From positions 682,001 to 746,000 of the forward strand of contig NZ_MKVA01000011.1 of assembly GCF_001899075.1 (NCBI RefSeq): a stretch of 64,000 nucleotides of DNA. Reading direction: 5' to 3'. Below, piece after piece: positions 1 to 8,366 of the stretch. The stretch comes from Devosia sp. 67-54. GTDB lineage: Bacteria > Pseudomonadota > Alphaproteobacteria > Rhizobiales > Devosiaceae. The position numbers were made by a program, and so were the translations under genes. The first letter of the stretch is position 1. The number at the start of each line of letters is the position of its first letter. The notes under the pieces are model-generated. The model was not told the origin of the DNA, did not search any database, and saw nothing but the letters and a program-made list of their open reading frames with translations.

Positions 1-399
1 GGCCTCGGGGCTGCGCTCGCGGCAGATGTCGTACTGCACCTGCCCGGGCGGATAGGCGCCGACCACCTCGAAATCGTCGCTGCTTCCAAGGTTGCGATGG
101 CCGGTGCCGGCCGGCAGCACCAGCACGTCGCCGGCGCGCACCTCGATCGCCCGGCCGTCTTCGCCGCCGAGGCGCAGCGTGGCGCTGCCGCGGGCGATCC
201 CCAGCACCTCGTGCGCATTCGAATGGTAGTGGTCGAAATCGTAGATGCCGTCGTGCCACAGGCCGGTCCAGCCATTGCGCTCGAACAGCGCGTCGAACCC
301 GTCGCCGGCGTGCGCCCCGCGGTAGATCAGCACCGGCAGCCGGCTGTTGGGCATGCTGGCGCCGGGCGGCAGCATCAGCGTTTCGGGGCGGCTGGTCAT
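1..399 (-). CDS. Cupin-domain protein (partial, C-terminus outside window)
   Basis: The reading frame is open from an ATG at 399 to the left edge, so 133 residues of the N-terminal part are visible. They hold a cupin core: a first motif near residues 52-60 ([12 protein letters not shown], giving His/His/Glu candidate metal ligands), a Gly-rich turn, and a second motif ([12 protein letters not shown]) near residues 87-98. The pattern resembles the YjlB-like cupins of bacteria, which have no well-established reaction. It is divergent from hrpB with about 165 bp between the starts. The product is probably a cytoplasmic metal-binding beta-barrel. Its substrate cannot be told from the sequence. 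Confidence 0.75.
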   Translation of the reverse strand, partial: MTSRPETLMLPPGASMPNSRLPVLIYRGAHAGDGFDALFERNGWTGLWHDGIYDFDHYHSNAHEVLGIARGSATLRLGGEDGRAIEVRAGDVLVLPAGTGHRNLGSSDDFEVVGAYPPGQVQYDICRERSPEA

Positions 400-565
400 G
401 GCGTGGTCGAGCGGGCCGCGACGCACGGCGCCTCGCTCCGCCGCGCCCGATCCCGGGCGGGCCGGAACAACATGGACATCTCCTGGTCTTGCCGCCTAAC
501 GCCCCAGCCGGCCCGGAAGTTGCCGCCGCTTGCGCCGGCCGGCGATTGCGGCCAAGACAGCGTCA

Positions 566-3043
566 ATGCCGCTGCCCATCGACGCCATCCTGCCCGCTCT
601 GCTCGCCGCCCTTGCCGCCCACCCGCGGGCGGTGCTGGTCGCCCCGCCGGGCGCCGGCAAGACCACGCGCGTGCCGCTGGCCCTGCTGGCGGCGCTCCCG
701 CGGTTGGCCGAGCGACCCGTCTCCGGGTCGCTCGGTCCAGAGCAGGAAGCAGAGCGGTTGGCCGAACGATCGCGTTTGCGATCGCTCGGTCCAGAGCAGG
801 AAAAAGAGCCCTCGCCCGAACGACCCCATGGCAGGATCGTCATGCTGGAGCCGCGCCGGCTGGCGGCCCGCGCCGCAGCGCGTTTCATGGCGCAATCGCT
901 GGGCGAGGCGGTGGGCGACACCGTCGGCTATCGCGTCCGCCTCGACACGCGGGTGGGCCCGCGCACGCGCATCGAGGTGGTGACCGAGGGCGTGTTCACC
1001 CGCATGCTGCTCGACGACCCCGAGCTCTCCGGCGTCGCCGCGGTGATCTTCGACGAATTCCACGAGCGCAGCCTCGATGCCGATCTCGGTCTGGCGCTGG
1101 CGCTCGACGCCATCGCGCTCCGCCCCGACCTGAGGCTGCTGGTGATGTCGGCCACGCTCGACGGCGCCCGCGTCGCCAAGCTCCTGGGGGATGCTCCGGT
1201 GCTCGAGAGCGAGGGCCGCGTCTTCCCGGTCGAGACCCGCTACGCGCCGCCTGATCCGCTGCAGCGGCTGGAGGACCAGGTGGCGGCGGCGGTGCTCGCG
1301 GCGCTGCGCAGCGATGCAGGGTCCATCCTCGTCTTCCTGCCGGGGCAGGGGGAGATCGCGCGCGTCGCCGAACGCCTCGCCGGCCGCGTCGGCGGCGACA
1401 CCGACATCGCCCCGCTCTACGGCCAGCTCGACGCCGCCGCGCAGGATCGCGCCATCGCCCCGGCGCCGGCCGGCCGCCGCAAGGTGGTGCTCGCCACCTC
1501 CATCGCCGAGACGTCGCTCACCATCGAGGGTATCCGCATCGTCGTCGATTCCGGCTATCGCCGCGTGCCGGTCTACGATCCGGCCACCGGCCTCAGCGCG
1601 CTGGAGACGCGCCGCGTGTCGCGCGCCGCCGCCGACCAGCGCCGCGGCCGTGCCGGCCGCACCGCGCCGGGCATCTGCTACCGGCTGTGGAGCGAGGGCC
1701 AGACCGGCGCGCTGGTGCCTTTCGATACGCCCGAAATCCTCAGCGCCGACCTCAGCGGGCTGGCGCTCGACCTCGCCAGCTGGGGCGTTTCCGACCCAGG
1801 GGCGCTGGCCTTCCTCGATCCGCCGCCGGCGCCCGCCTGGGCCGAGGCGGTGGCGCTGCTGCAAAAGCTAGAGGCGCTGGACGCGGCCGGTCGCATCACC
1901 GCCGAGGGCCGGGCGCTGGCGCGCCTGCCGCTGCATCCGCGCCTCGCCCACATGGTCCACGCCGCCGAGGATCGGGGCACCGCCGCCGAGCTCGCGGTGC
2001 TGCTCACCGAGCGCGGCCTTGGCGGCGACGACACCGACCTCGCGCATCGCCTGTCGCGCTTCCGCGCCGACCGCTCGCGCCGCGCCGACGAGGCGCGCGC
2101 GCTCGCCCGCCGCTGGGGCGGCGCGCCGGGCGGCGAGGCCGGCATCGGCCGCCTGCTGGCGCGCGCCTATCCCGACCGCGTGGCGCAGGCCGCCGGCGCC
2201 CGCGGCCGCTTCCGCCTCGCCAACGGCCGCGCCGCCGCGCTCGCGGAGACCGACGCGCTGGCGCGCGCGCCGTTCCTCGCGGTCACCGAGGTCACCGGCG
2301 CCGCCGCCAGCGGCCGCATCCGCGCCGCTGCCGCGCTCGGCCGCGACGACATCGAGGCGCTGTTCGCCGCCCGCATCATGTCTGAAACGACGCTCCACTG
2401 GGACGAGCCGAGCGCCTCCGTCCGCGCCCGCCGCCGCCGCCTCTACGGTGCGCTCGTTCTCGCCGACGATCCGGTGCCGCCCCCCGACGCGGCCGCCGCG
2501 ACGGCGCTCCTCGTCGAGCACGTCGCCGAGCGCCTGCCCTGGTCGGCGGCGCAGCGGACGCTCCTGGCACGCGCCTGCTATCTCGACGCCGATTTCGCGA
2601 TTCCAACCCGCGATCTCCTGACACAATTGCACGGCAAGACGGCCCTGTCCGAGATCGCCCCCGCCGACCTCGATCCGCTGCTTCCCTACGCCCTCCGCGC
2701 CGAGCTCGACCGCGCCTTGCCGAGCCATTTCGAGGCCCCCTCGGGCAGCCGTATCCCCATTGATTATGCTGCACAATCCGGCCCCGCCATCGAGGTCCGG
2801 GTGCAGGAGCTCTATGGCCTCGACCGGCATCCGAGCATCGCCCATGGCCGCATCCCGCTGACCCTCGTTCTGCTCAGTCCGGCGCGCCGCCCCATCCAGA
2901 CCACGCGCGACCTCCCCGGCTTCTGGCGCGGCTCCTGGGCGGACGTCGCCAAGGACATGCGCGGCCGCTATCCGCGCCATCCCTGGCCCGACGATCCCGC
3001 CGCCGCCGCGCCCACCACCCGCGCCAAGCCGCGCGGCACCTGA
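566..3043 (+). CDS. hrpB: ATP-dependent helicase HrpB
   Basis: A DEAH/RHA-family helicase of 825 residues, the normal size for HrpB. Walker A (PPGAGKTT) is at residues 27-34, the motif II variant DEFH at 163-166, then SAT (VMSATLDGA), the helicase C motifs (TSIAETSLTIEG, QRRGRAGR) and the HrpB-specific C-terminal domain. The ATG at 566 is preferred over one 12 codons upstream because the family normally begins MPLPIDAILP. Between motif I and motif Ia (residues about 46-81) there are two in-frame copies of a palindromic repeat, encoding RLAERPVSGSLGPEQEAE and a similar unit. Ordinary HrpB proteins have only a short linker there. Its cellular role is poorly defined in most bacteria; mRNA processing is reported in E. 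coli. Confidence 0.93.
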   Translation: MPLPIDAILPALLAALAAHPRAVLVAPPGAGKTTRVPLALLAALPRLAERPVSGSLGPEQEAERLAERSRLRSLGPEQEKEPSPERPHGRIVMLEPRRLAARAAARFMAQSLGEAVGDTVGYRVRLDTRVGPRTRIEVVTEGVFTRMLLDDPELSGVAAVIFDEFHERSLDADLGLALALDAIALRPDLRLLVMSATLDGARVAKLLGDAPVLESEGRVFPVETRYAPPDPLQRLEDQVAAAVLAALRSDAGSILVFLPGQGEIARVAERLAGRVGGDTDIAPLYGQLDAAAQDRAIAPAPAGRRKVVLATSIAETSLTIEGIRIVVDSGYRRVPVYDPATGLSALETRRVSRAAADQRRGRAGRTAPGICYRLWSEGQTGALVPFDTPEILSADLSGLALDLASWGVSDPGALAFLDPPPAPAWAEAVALLQKLEALDAAGRITAEGRALARLPLHPRLAHMVHAAEDRGTAAELAVLLTERGLGGDDTDLAHRLSRFRADRSRRADEARALARRWGGAPGGEAGIGRLLARAYPDRVAQAAGARGRFRLANGRAAALAETDALARAPFLAVTEVTGAAASGRIRAAAALGRDDIEALFAARIMSETTLHWDEPSASVRARRRRLYGALVLADDPVPPPDAAAATALLVEHVAERLPWSAAQRTLLARACYLDADFAIPTRDLLTQLHGKTALSEIAPADLDPLLPYALRAELDRALPSHFEAPSGSRIPIDYAAQSGPAIEVRVQELYGLDRHPSIAHGRIPLTLVLLSPARRPIQTTRDLPGFWRGSWADVAKDMRGRYPRHPWPDDPAAAAPTTRAKPRGT
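702..809 (+). repeat. Family A palindromic repeat, two in-frame copies inside hrpB
   Basis: Two 54-bp units start at 702 and 756, each beginning GGTTGGCCGA and ending with GGTCCAGAGCAGGAA followed by a purine-rich tail. The first has a perfect 11-bp stem (708-718 with 725-735, loop GTCTCC). The second has a 12-bp stem with one mismatch (762-773 with 778-789, loop GTTT). Both lengths are multiples of three and add 36 codons to hrpB without a stop. The same family recurs near 24.03 kb and as a tandem array at 47.9-48.3 kb. Confidence 0.85.
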
Positions 3044-3069
3044 TACCGTTGCAGTGCAAGGAGTTCCGG

Positions 3070-3495
3070 ATGATCGGCCGCCTCAACCACGTCGCCATCG
3101 TCGTGCCCGACCTCGCCGCCGCGGCGGCGAAATATCGCGACCTGCTCGGCGCCGAAGTCGGGGCGCCGCGCGACCTGCCCGAGCACGGCGTCACCGTGGT
3201 GTTCGTCACCCTCGACAACAGCAAGCTTGAGCTGATGACGCCGCTCGGCGCCAATTCGCCGGTGGCGAAATTCCTCGCCGAGCACCCGGCCGGCGGCATG
3301 CACCACATCTGCTTCGAGGTGCCCGACCTGGCGCACGCCGCCCGCACGCTCGCCGCCGGCGGCGCCCGCATCCTCGGCGACGGTCAGCCCCGCATCGGCG
3401 CCCACGGCCTGCCGGTGCTGTTCCTCCACCCCAGGGATTTCGACGGCACCCTGATCGAGCTCGAGGAAGTGAAGCCGGAAATCCTGCCGGCATAG
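3070..3495 (+). CDS. mce: Methylmalonyl-CoA epimerase
   Basis: A 141-residue VOC-fold protein that interconverts the (2R) and (2S) epimers of methylmalonyl-CoA, linking propionyl-CoA carboxylation to the B12-dependent mutase. The N-terminal MIGRLNHVAIVVPDL and the later GGMHHICFEVPD and GTLIELEE segments carry the usual His/His/Glu metal ligands of the family. The start at 3070 follows AAGGAG at 3059-3064; seven upstream codons in frame lack this support. The gene lies 26 bp after hrpB. Methylmalonyl-CoA mutase is not in this window, but the large cobalamin locus further along would supply its cofactor. Confidence 0.9.
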   Translation: MIGRLNHVAIVVPDLAAAAAKYRDLLGAEVGAPRDLPEHGVTVVFVTLDNSKLELMTPLGANSPVAKFLAEHPAGGMHHICFEVPDLAHAARTLAAGGARILGDGQPRIGAHGLPVLFLHPRDFDGTLIELEEVKPEILPA

Positions 3496-3572
3496 ACCCT
3501 AAAGTTCCTGTTTTGTTTCCGCGCGGTTTCCCCTAAAACCGGGGGCATGTTCAAGTTCATATTCGCGCGCTG

Positions 3573-4679
3573 ATGCCCACCTGGTCGCCCCAGCAGGATG
3601 CGGCGCTGATGGCCGTGTCCAACTGGCTCAAGGACAAGAACGGACCGCAGGTGTTCCGCCTGTTCGGCTGGGCCGGCACCGGCAAGTCGACGCTGGCGCG
3701 CTATCTCGCCGAGGGCGTGCGCTCGGTGAAATACGCCGCCTTCACCGGCAAGGCGGCGCTGGTCATGCGCAAGAAGGGCTGCCGCGGCGCCTCCACCATC
3801 CATTCGCTGATCTACACCCTGGTCTCCGAGAAGGAGGGCGAGCCGCGCTTTGCCCTCGATCCGGACTCCGAGGCGGCGCTCGCCGACCTCATCGTCATCG
3901 ACGAGGTGTCGATGGTCGACGAGGCGCTGGCCACCGACCTGTTGAGCTTCGGCACCAAGGTGCTGGTGCTCGGCGATCCGTTCCAATTGCCGCCGGTGCA
4001 GGGCGCCGGCTATTTCACCGCGCACGAGCCCGACGTGATGCTGACCGAGATCCATCGCCAGGCCGCCGACAACCCCATCATCCGCATGTCGATGGAGATC
4101 CGCGAGGGCGGCCATCTCGACTATGGCCGCTACGACGGCTCGGTCGTGATCCCCAAATCCGAGGTGGACCGCGACGAGGTCACCGGCGCCGACCAGGTGC
4201 TGGTGGGGCGCAACAAGACGCGGGTGGACTACAATGACCGCCTGCGCGAATTGCGCGACCTGCCGCGGCACGAGCCGGTGGTCGGCGACCGCCTGGTCTG
4301 CCTCAGGAACAACCCCAAAAAGCGCCTGCTCAACGGCCAGATCTGGAACGTCTCCGAGGCCAAGAAGCGCTCCGGCGCCCGCTATTCGCTGACCCTCGAG
4401 CCCGAGGAGGAAACCACCGCCTCCGGCCGCAAGGCGCCGGTGCACGTCGTCACCCACATGGCATTCTTTTCCGGTGAGGAGGACCAGCTCGGCTGGCCCG
4501 AGCGCCGCCGCTTCGACGAATTTACCTTCGGCTACTGCCTCACCGTGCACAAGGCGCAGGGGTCGCAATGGGACAAGGTCTATCTGTTCGACGAAAGCTT
4601 CGTCTTCCGCGACGACCGCCGCCGCTGGCTCTATACCGGCGTCACCCGCGCCAGCGAGCGGATCACCGTGGTGATCTAG
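3573..4679 (+). CDS. RecD-like ATP-dependent DNA helicase (stand-alone superfamily 1B)
   Basis: A 368-residue AAA/SF1 helicase with Walker A GWAGTGKST at about residues 32-40, a Walker B LIVIDEVSM near 108-116, the Q-loop GDPFQLPPV, and the C-terminal UvrD_C_2-like motif GYCLTVHKAQGSQWDKV followed by LYTGVTRA. It is much shorter than RecD or RecD2 and there are no RecBC or AddAB genes nearby, so it probably acts alone in DNA repair or replication-fork processing. The ATG at 3573 overlaps the stop of an 8-codon upstream reading frame (TGATG), which may couple their translation. The exact substrate is unknown. Confidence 0.85.
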   Translation: MPTWSPQQDAALMAVSNWLKDKNGPQVFRLFGWAGTGKSTLARYLAEGVRSVKYAAFTGKAALVMRKKGCRGASTIHSLIYTLVSEKEGEPRFALDPDSEAALADLIVIDEVSMVDEALATDLLSFGTKVLVLGDPFQLPPVQGAGYFTAHEPDVMLTEIHRQAADNPIIRMSMEIREGGHLDYGRYDGSVVIPKSEVDRDEVTGADQVLVGRNKTRVDYNDRLRELRDLPRHEPVVGDRLVCLRNNPKKRLLNGQIWNVSEAKKRSGARYSLTLEPEEETTASGRKAPVHVVTHMAFFSGEEDQLGWPERRRFDEFTFGYCLTVHKAQGSQWDKVYLFDESFVFRDDRRRWLYTGVTRASERITVVI

Positions 4680-4693
4680 GGTGGCGCCGGCGG

Positions 4694-6256
4694 CTATGCT
4701 GCGTCCTTGGCCAGCGGGAACGTCAGCTCGAAGCGCGTGCCGCCGCCGGGGGCGGGCTCGAAGCGCGACTGCCCGCCCAATTGCTCGGTCAGCGCCCGGA
4801 TCAGCCGCTGCCCGATGCCCTTGGCCGGCGTCGCCGGATCGAAGCCAACGCCGTCGTCCTCGACCACCAGCCGGCCGCGCCCGTCATCGCCGCGCGCCAG
4901 CTGCACCGTGATGGTGCCCTCCCGCCCGTCGGGGAAAGCGTGCTTGAAGGCGTTGGCCACCACCTCGTTGAGGATCAGCCCGAGCGGCGTCGCCGCGTCC
5001 TTGTCGACGCTCACCGCGTCGAGCTGCTCGACCACGCGCACCTTGGGGTCGCCGCCGGCGCGGATGTTTTCGACCAGCGTCTCGATGTAGGGCTTGGCCA
5101 GCACCGTCGAAAAGCTGTTGGAGCGGTAGATGTGCTCGTGCACTGCCGACATCGCGGCGATGCGCTGGCCCATATTGGTCTTGATCTCGCGGGCGATCGG
5201 CTGCATCTGCAGCAGCGAGGCCACTGACTGCAGATTGTTCTTCACCCGGTGGTGGATCTCGCGGAACAGCACGTCGTTGTGCGCCAGCGCCGCCGCCAGG
5301 CGCTGGTTGGTGCGCTCGCTGCTGTCGAGGATGCGCGCGATCACCAGCGCGAACACCAGCAGCATCAGCGCGATCGGCACCAGCAGCCACAACACGATGA
5401 TAATGCTGTTCCACAGCGCCGCCACCACCGTGTCCTGCGAGATGCTGGCGAACACCACCAGCCCGAGTTCGCGGATGTGGCGGTAGCCGACGATGCGGGT
5501 CACCCCGTCTACCGGCGACTTCACGGTGTAGCTGCCGCTCGGGGTGCTCGACACCGTGGGCCAGAACGGCGAAGTCTTGGACACGTCCTGCGGCCCGGCC
5601 AATACCGGATAGCGGCTCACCAGCTTGCCGTCGTCGCGGTTGACCGCCAGCGCCGAGCTCTTGCCCAGGTTCTGCGGCGCCCAGAACTGCTCCAGCAGCA
5701 CCGCGGGAAACGCCAGCAGCGCCGCGCCCTCGAAGCTGCTGCCGCTGAGCCGTTGCGCGATCAGGATGTAGCGCGGGTCGCTGCCGGCGGGCACGATGGT
5801 CCAGTTCTCCCCCTGTCTCAGTTCGGCGAAATATGCCTCGTCGGCAATCGAGTCCGGCAGGCCGTCGGCATCGCCGCGCACCGCCCCGTCGGGGCCATAG
5901 AGCGCCAGATGCGTGTTGGAGGGCAGCCGGTCGAGCGCCACGGCGATCTTCGGGCGGTTGGCCGCATCGAACGCGTCGGTGCCGAGGTCGGCGATGAAGC
6001 GCAGCGCCGTGAGGCTGGCGCTCATCGACCATTGCAGCTGGTCGGCGACGATGTCGGCGGCCGCCTGCGCCTTGGCCTTGGCGCCAGTGATCGTGGTGCC
6101 GTAGCCCTGCCAGCACAGGAAGGCGAAGACTGCAAAGATCACGAAGACCAGGGCGCCCGCGAGCCCCAGCACCACTGCGCTGGCGCGCCAGCGGCGTTTC
6201 ACCGGCGCGTCGGCTCCCGGCGCGACGCGGCTGGCGTTGTCGGCAAGGTCAGCCAC
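4694..6256 (-). CDS. Membrane sensor histidine kinase, HisKA_2 family
   Basis: A 520-residue kinase. TM1 lies at about residues 26-50 and TM2 at about 283-307, bracketing a periplasmic sensor region of some 230 residues that looks like a Cache-type fold. The dimerisation/phosphoacceptor segment (REIHHRVKNNLQSVASLLQM, about 333-352) is the HisKA_2 signature. It is followed by an HATPase domain with N box NEVVANAFKHAF and G box DDGVGF. Kinases of this class are common in alphaproteobacteria and often feed single-domain response regulators. Its start is 12 bp downstream of the response-regulator stop, so the two form an operon. The ligand is unknown. Confidence 0.9.
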   Translation of the reverse strand: MADLADNASRVAPGADAPVKRRWRASAVVLGLAGALVFVIFAVFAFLCWQGYGTTITGAKAKAQAAADIVADQLQWSMSASLTALRFIADLGTDAFDAANRPKIAVALDRLPSNTHLALYGPDGAVRGDADGLPDSIADEAYFAELRQGENWTIVPAGSDPRYILIAQRLSGSSFEGAALLAFPAVLLEQFWAPQNLGKSSALAVNRDDGKLVSRYPVLAGPQDVSKTSPFWPTVSSTPSGSYTVKSPVDGVTRIVGYRHIRELGLVVFASISQDTVVAALWNSIIIVLWLLVPIALMLLVFALVIARILDSSERTNQRLAAALAHNDVLFREIHHRVKNNLQSVASLLQMQPIAREIKTNMGQRIAAMSAVHEHIYRSNSFSTVLAKPYIETLVENIRAGGDPKVRVVEQLDAVSVDKDAATPLGLILNEVVANAFKHAFPDGREGTITVQLARGDDGRGRLVVEDDGVGFDPATPAKGIGQRLIRALTEQLGGQSRFEPAPGGGTRFELTFPLAKDAA

Positions 6257-6268
6257 GCCTCGCTCCCG

Positions 6269-6637
6269 TCATGGCGCCTCGGCGTCCGGCGCGGCCATGG
6301 CCGCGACCATCGCCAGCAGCGCCGGCTCCTGGTAGGGCTTGCTGACGAAGCGGGCGCCGCTCGGAAGCTGCCCCGGCCGCACCCCGATCTTGCCGGAAAT
6401 CACGATCAGCCTTACCGGCGGCCAGCGGTCGCGCACGTGGTGGGCCAGCGCGATGCCATCCATTCCGCCCGGCATGTCGACATCGGTGAGCAGCAGCCGG
6501 ATCTGCGGATCGGCCTCGAGCCGGCGGATGGCCTCGGTGGCATTGCCGGCTTCCACCACCTCGTAGCCCGCTTCCTCGACGGCTGTCGCCAGCCCCAGCC
6601 GGATCAGCGGTTCGTCCTCGACGATCAAGACTCTCAT
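6269..6637 (-). CDS. Single-domain response regulator
   Basis: A CheY-like receiver of 122 residues with no output domain. The acidic pair is in LIVEDEP at the N-terminus, the likely phospho-acceptor is Asp52 in LLLTDVDMPGG, and the conserved Lys lies in FVSKPYQEP near residue 106. I chose the ATG at 6637 because MRVLIVEDEP is the canonical receiver start; the frame is open upstream for 73 more codons but these read through the intergenic region. It is transcribed with the HisKA_2 kinase immediately downstream, its likely phosphodonor. Without an output domain it must act by protein contact or as a phosphate relay. Confidence 0.9.
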   Translation of the reverse strand: MRVLIVEDEPLIRLGLATAVEEAGYEVVEAGNATEAIRRLEADPQIRLLLTDVDMPGGMDGIALAHHVRDRWPPVRLIVISGKIGVRPGQLPSGARFVSKPYQEPALLAMVAAMAAPDAEAP

Positions 6638-6893
6638 TACGTAGAAACCCCCAAATCCAGCCCGCAACGCCTGGGCCGCGGCTTGGTTCCGCCCGGCGGG
6701 CCGATTTTTCGGACAGCTCTCCGGCCGCAGCCCTAAGTCCCGGATTTCGTGAGGCTTGCGTGGTTCACAAAGCCGTCGGCATCCTATAGGGTCCCGCGAC
6801 TTTCGAACGCATCCTATATATGCAATGCGCCGGCTCCGGCCGGCGGCAGGAAACACTGTTCATCCGGCGCCTGCCGGACCTTACGGAGAGCCT

Positions 6894-7112
6894 ATGGCAA
6901 AAGAAGACGTCCTCGAATTTCCCGGTGTCGTGACCGAATTGCTGCCCAACGCCACTTTCCGCGTGAAGCTCGAAAACGACCACGAGATCATCGCCCACAC
7001 CGCGGGCAAGCTGCGCAAGAACCGCATCCGCGTGCTCGCCGGCGACAAGGTGCTGTGCGAAATGACGCCCTACGATCTGACCAAGGGCCGCCTGGTCTAC
7101 CGCTTCCGCTGA
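6894..7112 (+). CDS. infA: Translation initiation factor IF-1
   Basis: A 72-residue S1/OB-fold protein beginning [20 protein letters not shown] and ending [11 protein letters not shown], the standard length and ends of IF-1. It binds the ribosomal A site during initiation. GGAG at 6885-6888 precedes the ATG. The gene diverges from the response regulator/kinase operon with about 256 bp between them, which must hold the infA promoter; AT-rich stretches near 6785-6790 and 6813-6821 are candidate -10 elements, but I cannot pair either with a good -35. Confidence 0.97.
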   Translation: MAKEDVLEFPGVVTELLPNATFRVKLENDHEIIAHTAGKLRKNRIRVLAGDKVLCEMTPYDLTKGRLVYRFR

Positions 7113-7115
7113 GCC

Positions 7116-7132
7116 CCGGGCATCGCGCCCGG
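7116..7132 (+). terminator. Weak hairpin after infA
   Basis: CCGGGC and GCCCGG form a 6-bp stem with a 5-nt loop directly after the infA stop codon. There is no T-run, so intrinsic termination is doubtful; it may only protect the mRNA 3' end. Confidence 0.3.
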
Positions 7133-7213
7133 CCGGCGGTGCGCCACGCCGCCCTTACCTCGTTCGCCTGCACGCGCTAGAACCCCCGGGCCTCACCTCG
7201 GGAGATTCGCGCC

Positions 7214-8260
7214 ATGGACTATCGCCTGCTCGGCCGTTCCGGCCTCAAGGTTTCCGCCCTGTCGATCGGCACCGCCACCTTCGGCGGCGACGGGCTGTGG
7301 GGCGCCACCGACGTCAGTGACGCGCAGCGCCAGATCGACCTCTGCCTCGATCATGGCGTCAACCTCGTCGACACCGCCAACGTCTATGCCGACAGCAAGT
7401 CCGAAAGCATCCTCGGGGAAGCGCTGAGCGACGGCCGCCGCGACCGCGTGCTGCTCGCCACCAAGGTGCGCTTCGCGCGCGGCCCCGGCCCCAACGATCG
7501 CGGCCTCAGCCGCTGGCACATCATCCGCGAATGCGAGAATTCGCTGCGCCGCATGAAGACCGACGTGATCGATCTCTACCAGGTGCACGAATGGGACGGC
7601 GAGACGCCGCTCGAGGAGACCATGGAGGCGCTCGATACCCTGATCAAGCAGGGCAAGGTCCGCTATGTCGGCTGCTCCAATTATTCGGCCTGGCATCTGA
7701 TGAAGGCCCTCGCCATCGCCGACCGCGCCCATTGGCAGCGCTTCGTCAGCCAGCAGATTCACTACACCCTGCAGGCGCGCGAGGCCGAATACGAGCTGGT
7801 GCCGCTCGGGCTCGACCAGGGAGTGTCGGTGCTCATCTGGTCGCCGCTCGGCGGCGGCTGGCTGTCGGGCAAGTACACCCGCAATTCGCAGCCCGAATCC
7901 GGCCGCCAGGTCAGCGGCTTCCGCGAGCCGCCGATCACCGATTGGGACAAGCTGTGGGACATCGTCGATGTGATCAACGACGTCGCCGCGGCGCATGGCG
8001 TGTCCGGGGCGCAGGTGTCGCTCGCCTGGCTGCTGCAGCGCCCGCTGGTCGCTTCGGTGATCATCGGCGGCCGCCGCATCGAGCAGTTCGAGGACAACCT
8101 CAAGGCCGCGCATCTGCAGCTCACCGCCGAGGAGGTGGCGCGCCTCGACAAGGTCAGCCAGCCGCCGCTGATCTACCCGTACTGGCACCAGAGCTTCACC
8201 GCCACCGACCGGCTCGGCGCCGCCGATCTGGCGCTGCACCGGCCCTATCTCGAAGGGTAG
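7214..8260 (+). CDS. Aldo/keto reductase
   Basis: A 348-residue NADPH-dependent AKR barrel. The catalytic tetrad is visible: Asp and Tyr in NLVDTANVYADS, Lys in LLATKVRF, and His in DLYQVHEWDG. The C-terminal cofactor-binding segment (ASVIIGGRRIEQFEDNL) fits the YajO/MgrA-like class. Substrates of this class are usually aldehydes or sugars and cannot be assigned here. It lies 101 bp after infA with its own ribosome-binding purines (GGGAGA at 7200-7205), so it may be read from its own promoter. Confidence 0.88.
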   Translation: MDYRLLGRSGLKVSALSIGTATFGGDGLWGATDVSDAQRQIDLCLDHGVNLVDTANVYADSKSESILGEALSDGRRDRVLLATKVRFARGPGPNDRGLSRWHIIRECENSLRRMKTDVIDLYQVHEWDGETPLEETMEALDTLIKQGKVRYVGCSNYSAWHLMKALAIADRAHWQRFVSQQIHYTLQAREAEYELVPLGLDQGVSVLIWSPLGGGWLSGKYTRNSQPESGRQVSGFREPPITDWDKLWDIVDVINDVAAAHGVSGAQVSLAWLLQRPLVASVIIGGRRIEQFEDNLKAAHLQLTAEEVARLDKVSQPPLIYPYWHQSFTATDRLGAADLALHRPYLEG

Positions 8261-8277
8261 GCGCAACACGCGGCGCG

Positions 8278-8305
8278 TTGACAAAGCTTAGAACAATTAT
8301 AAACT
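8278..8305 (+). promoter_or_regulatory. Candidate rirA promoter with ICE/Irr-like box
   Basis: TTGACA at 8278-8283 is followed 16 bp later by TAAACT at 8300-8305, a plausible sigma-70 promoter. Overlapping it is TTAGAACAATTATAAA (8288-8303), which resembles the iron-control element TTTAGAA-N-TTCTAAA bound by Irr in Rhizobiales. Irr control of rirA is established in several members of the order. The match is partial, in the second half especially. Confidence 0.45.
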
Positions 8306-8366
8306 AGACCGTGCTCGTCAACAAAAAGCACGTTGCTTTTCAATGACTTGAGCGGAGACCATTGCC

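Noticed and set aside
5249-6736. A 495-codon plus-strand frame opposite the histidine kinase and response regulator
   Set aside because: The minus-strand kinase and receiver show complete catalytic motifs; the plus frame has only low-complexity Arg/His/Gln sequence.
6638-6893. A strong sigma-70 promoter for infA
   Set aside because: TTGCGT near 6756 and TATAGG near 6785 are 23 bp apart, too far for a good pairing, so I only mention it in the gene entry.
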